64,000 nucleotides of DNA from Allobosea sp. LC85 (GTDB taxonomy: Bacteria > Pseudomonadota > Alphaproteobacteria > Rhizobiales > Beijerinckiaceae). The position numbers and the translations under genes are program-made. Under the pieces are notes generated by a model, which was not told where the DNA came from, made no database searches, and worked only from the letters and a program-made list of their open reading frames with translations. Of this stretch, positions 63,807-64,000 are shown piece by piece. The stretch spans positions 310,001-374,000 of the forward strand of contig NZ_JPKG01000006.1 of the NCBI RefSeq assembly GCF_000735605.1, given 5' to 3'. The first letter of the stretch is position 1; each line of letters begins with the position of its first letter.

Positions 63807-64000
63807 GACGCTGCGAACTCCTCAATCGATTGCCAGCCGTGCTGCACGATTCGCGTCGTTACGTCGAATGCGAAGAGATTGCCACCGCCTGCGGGCTGAT
63901 CGCGCAGGCGTGTGATGGGCGCGCCCGACACAGCGCAGAGCAGCAAGGTGCCGACCCCGCCATGGCCGACGAGCAGAATGTCGCCATCTCCCGCCGCGCT
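63803..64000 (-). CDS. Histidine phosphatase family protein, C-terminal part (runs off window)
   Basis: Only the last 65 or so codons are in the window. The frame reads [17 protein letters not shown], then [21 protein letters not shown], and ends [10 protein letters not shown]. The GHGG block carries the second catalytic His of the phosphoglycerate mutase/histidine phosphatase superfamily. The N-terminal RHG motif lies beyond the window edge. Its stop overlaps the pyrF start. Confidence 0.75.
   Translation of the reverse strand, partial: SAAGDGDILLVGHGGVGTLLLCAVSGAPITRLRDQPAGGGNLFAFDVTTRIVQHGWQSIEEFAAS

Overview
The window is a GC-rich, gene-dense stretch of an alphaproteobacterial chromosome, most likely from Hyphomicrobiales (Rhizobiales). 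A Bosea- or Methylobacterium-like host is my inference. It rests on an EipA/DUF1134 envelope protein, a RopB/Omp25-type outer-membrane barrel, a DUF6460 membrane protein, a CecR/YbhGFSR-type exporter, and mosaic palindromic intergenic repeats of the kind known from rhizobia. I see no phage, transposase, integrase, CRISPR array or rRNA. One tRNA gene is present, tRNA-Thr(GGT).

Layout. 0-6.5 kb: an RpfF-like crotonase cut by the window edge, a membrane GGDEF-EAL protein, a lipoamide-dehydrogenase-like flavoprotein that has lost its redox cysteines, and a sensor histidine kinase, all on the + strand. 6.5-10.5 kb: a frameshifted S24-type repressor, a DUF952 protein overlapping pyrD, a methyltransferase, a DUF6460 protein and an orphan LuxR-type response regulator. 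10.7-18.6 kb: the four-protein ligase-associated DNA repair set (ATP-dependent ligase, metallo-beta-lactamase-fold exonuclease, DEXH helicase, PdeM), interrupted by an SGNH hydrolase and a TPR-methyltransferase. 18.6-19.3 kb: tRNA-Thr with an inverted partial copy of itself. 19.3-24.8 kb: an exported HAD phosphatase, a DUF899 module with a divergent TPR/HTH regulator and a beta-propeller protein, and cysteine dioxygenase divergent from an Lrp regulator. 24.9-29.3 kb: a MerR regulator, a His-rich Zn/Cd/Pb P-type ATPase, an isoprenylcysteine-methyltransferase-like membrane protein and an outer-membrane barrel. 29.4-33.3 kb: a convergent response regulator and histidine kinase, an EipA homologue and a DUF374 acyltransferase. 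33.4-36.8 kb: a flavin monooxygenase fused to a DCC domain, overlapping a saccharopine-dehydrogenase/DUF4166 protein. 36.8-45 kb: an RND efflux pump, an alpha/beta hydrolase-fold protein without its nucleophile, a LysR regulator and a berberine-bridge-type flavin oxidase. 45.2-51 kb: a CecR-like TetR regulator divergent from a YbhGFSR-like ABC exporter.

51-62.5 kb is a peptidoglycan amino-sugar recycling locus. One arm (- strand) carries murQ, a GntR regulator, a SIS-domain deaminase, nagA and separately anmK. The other arm (+ strand) carries an oligopeptide-type binding protein, two permeases, a GNAT acetyltransferase, a murA-type enolpyruvyl transferase and a BadF-type sugar kinase, with most start and stop codons overlapping. 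Together they would import and phosphorylate cell-wall sugars, remove lactate and acetate, deaminate to fructose-6-phosphate, or feed UDP-GlcNAc back to wall synthesis. The window ends with two DUF1330 paralogues, pyrF and a truncated histidine phosphatase.

Six mosaic repeat loci lie between genes. In four of them the stop codon of a neighbouring gene is part of the repeat terminus.
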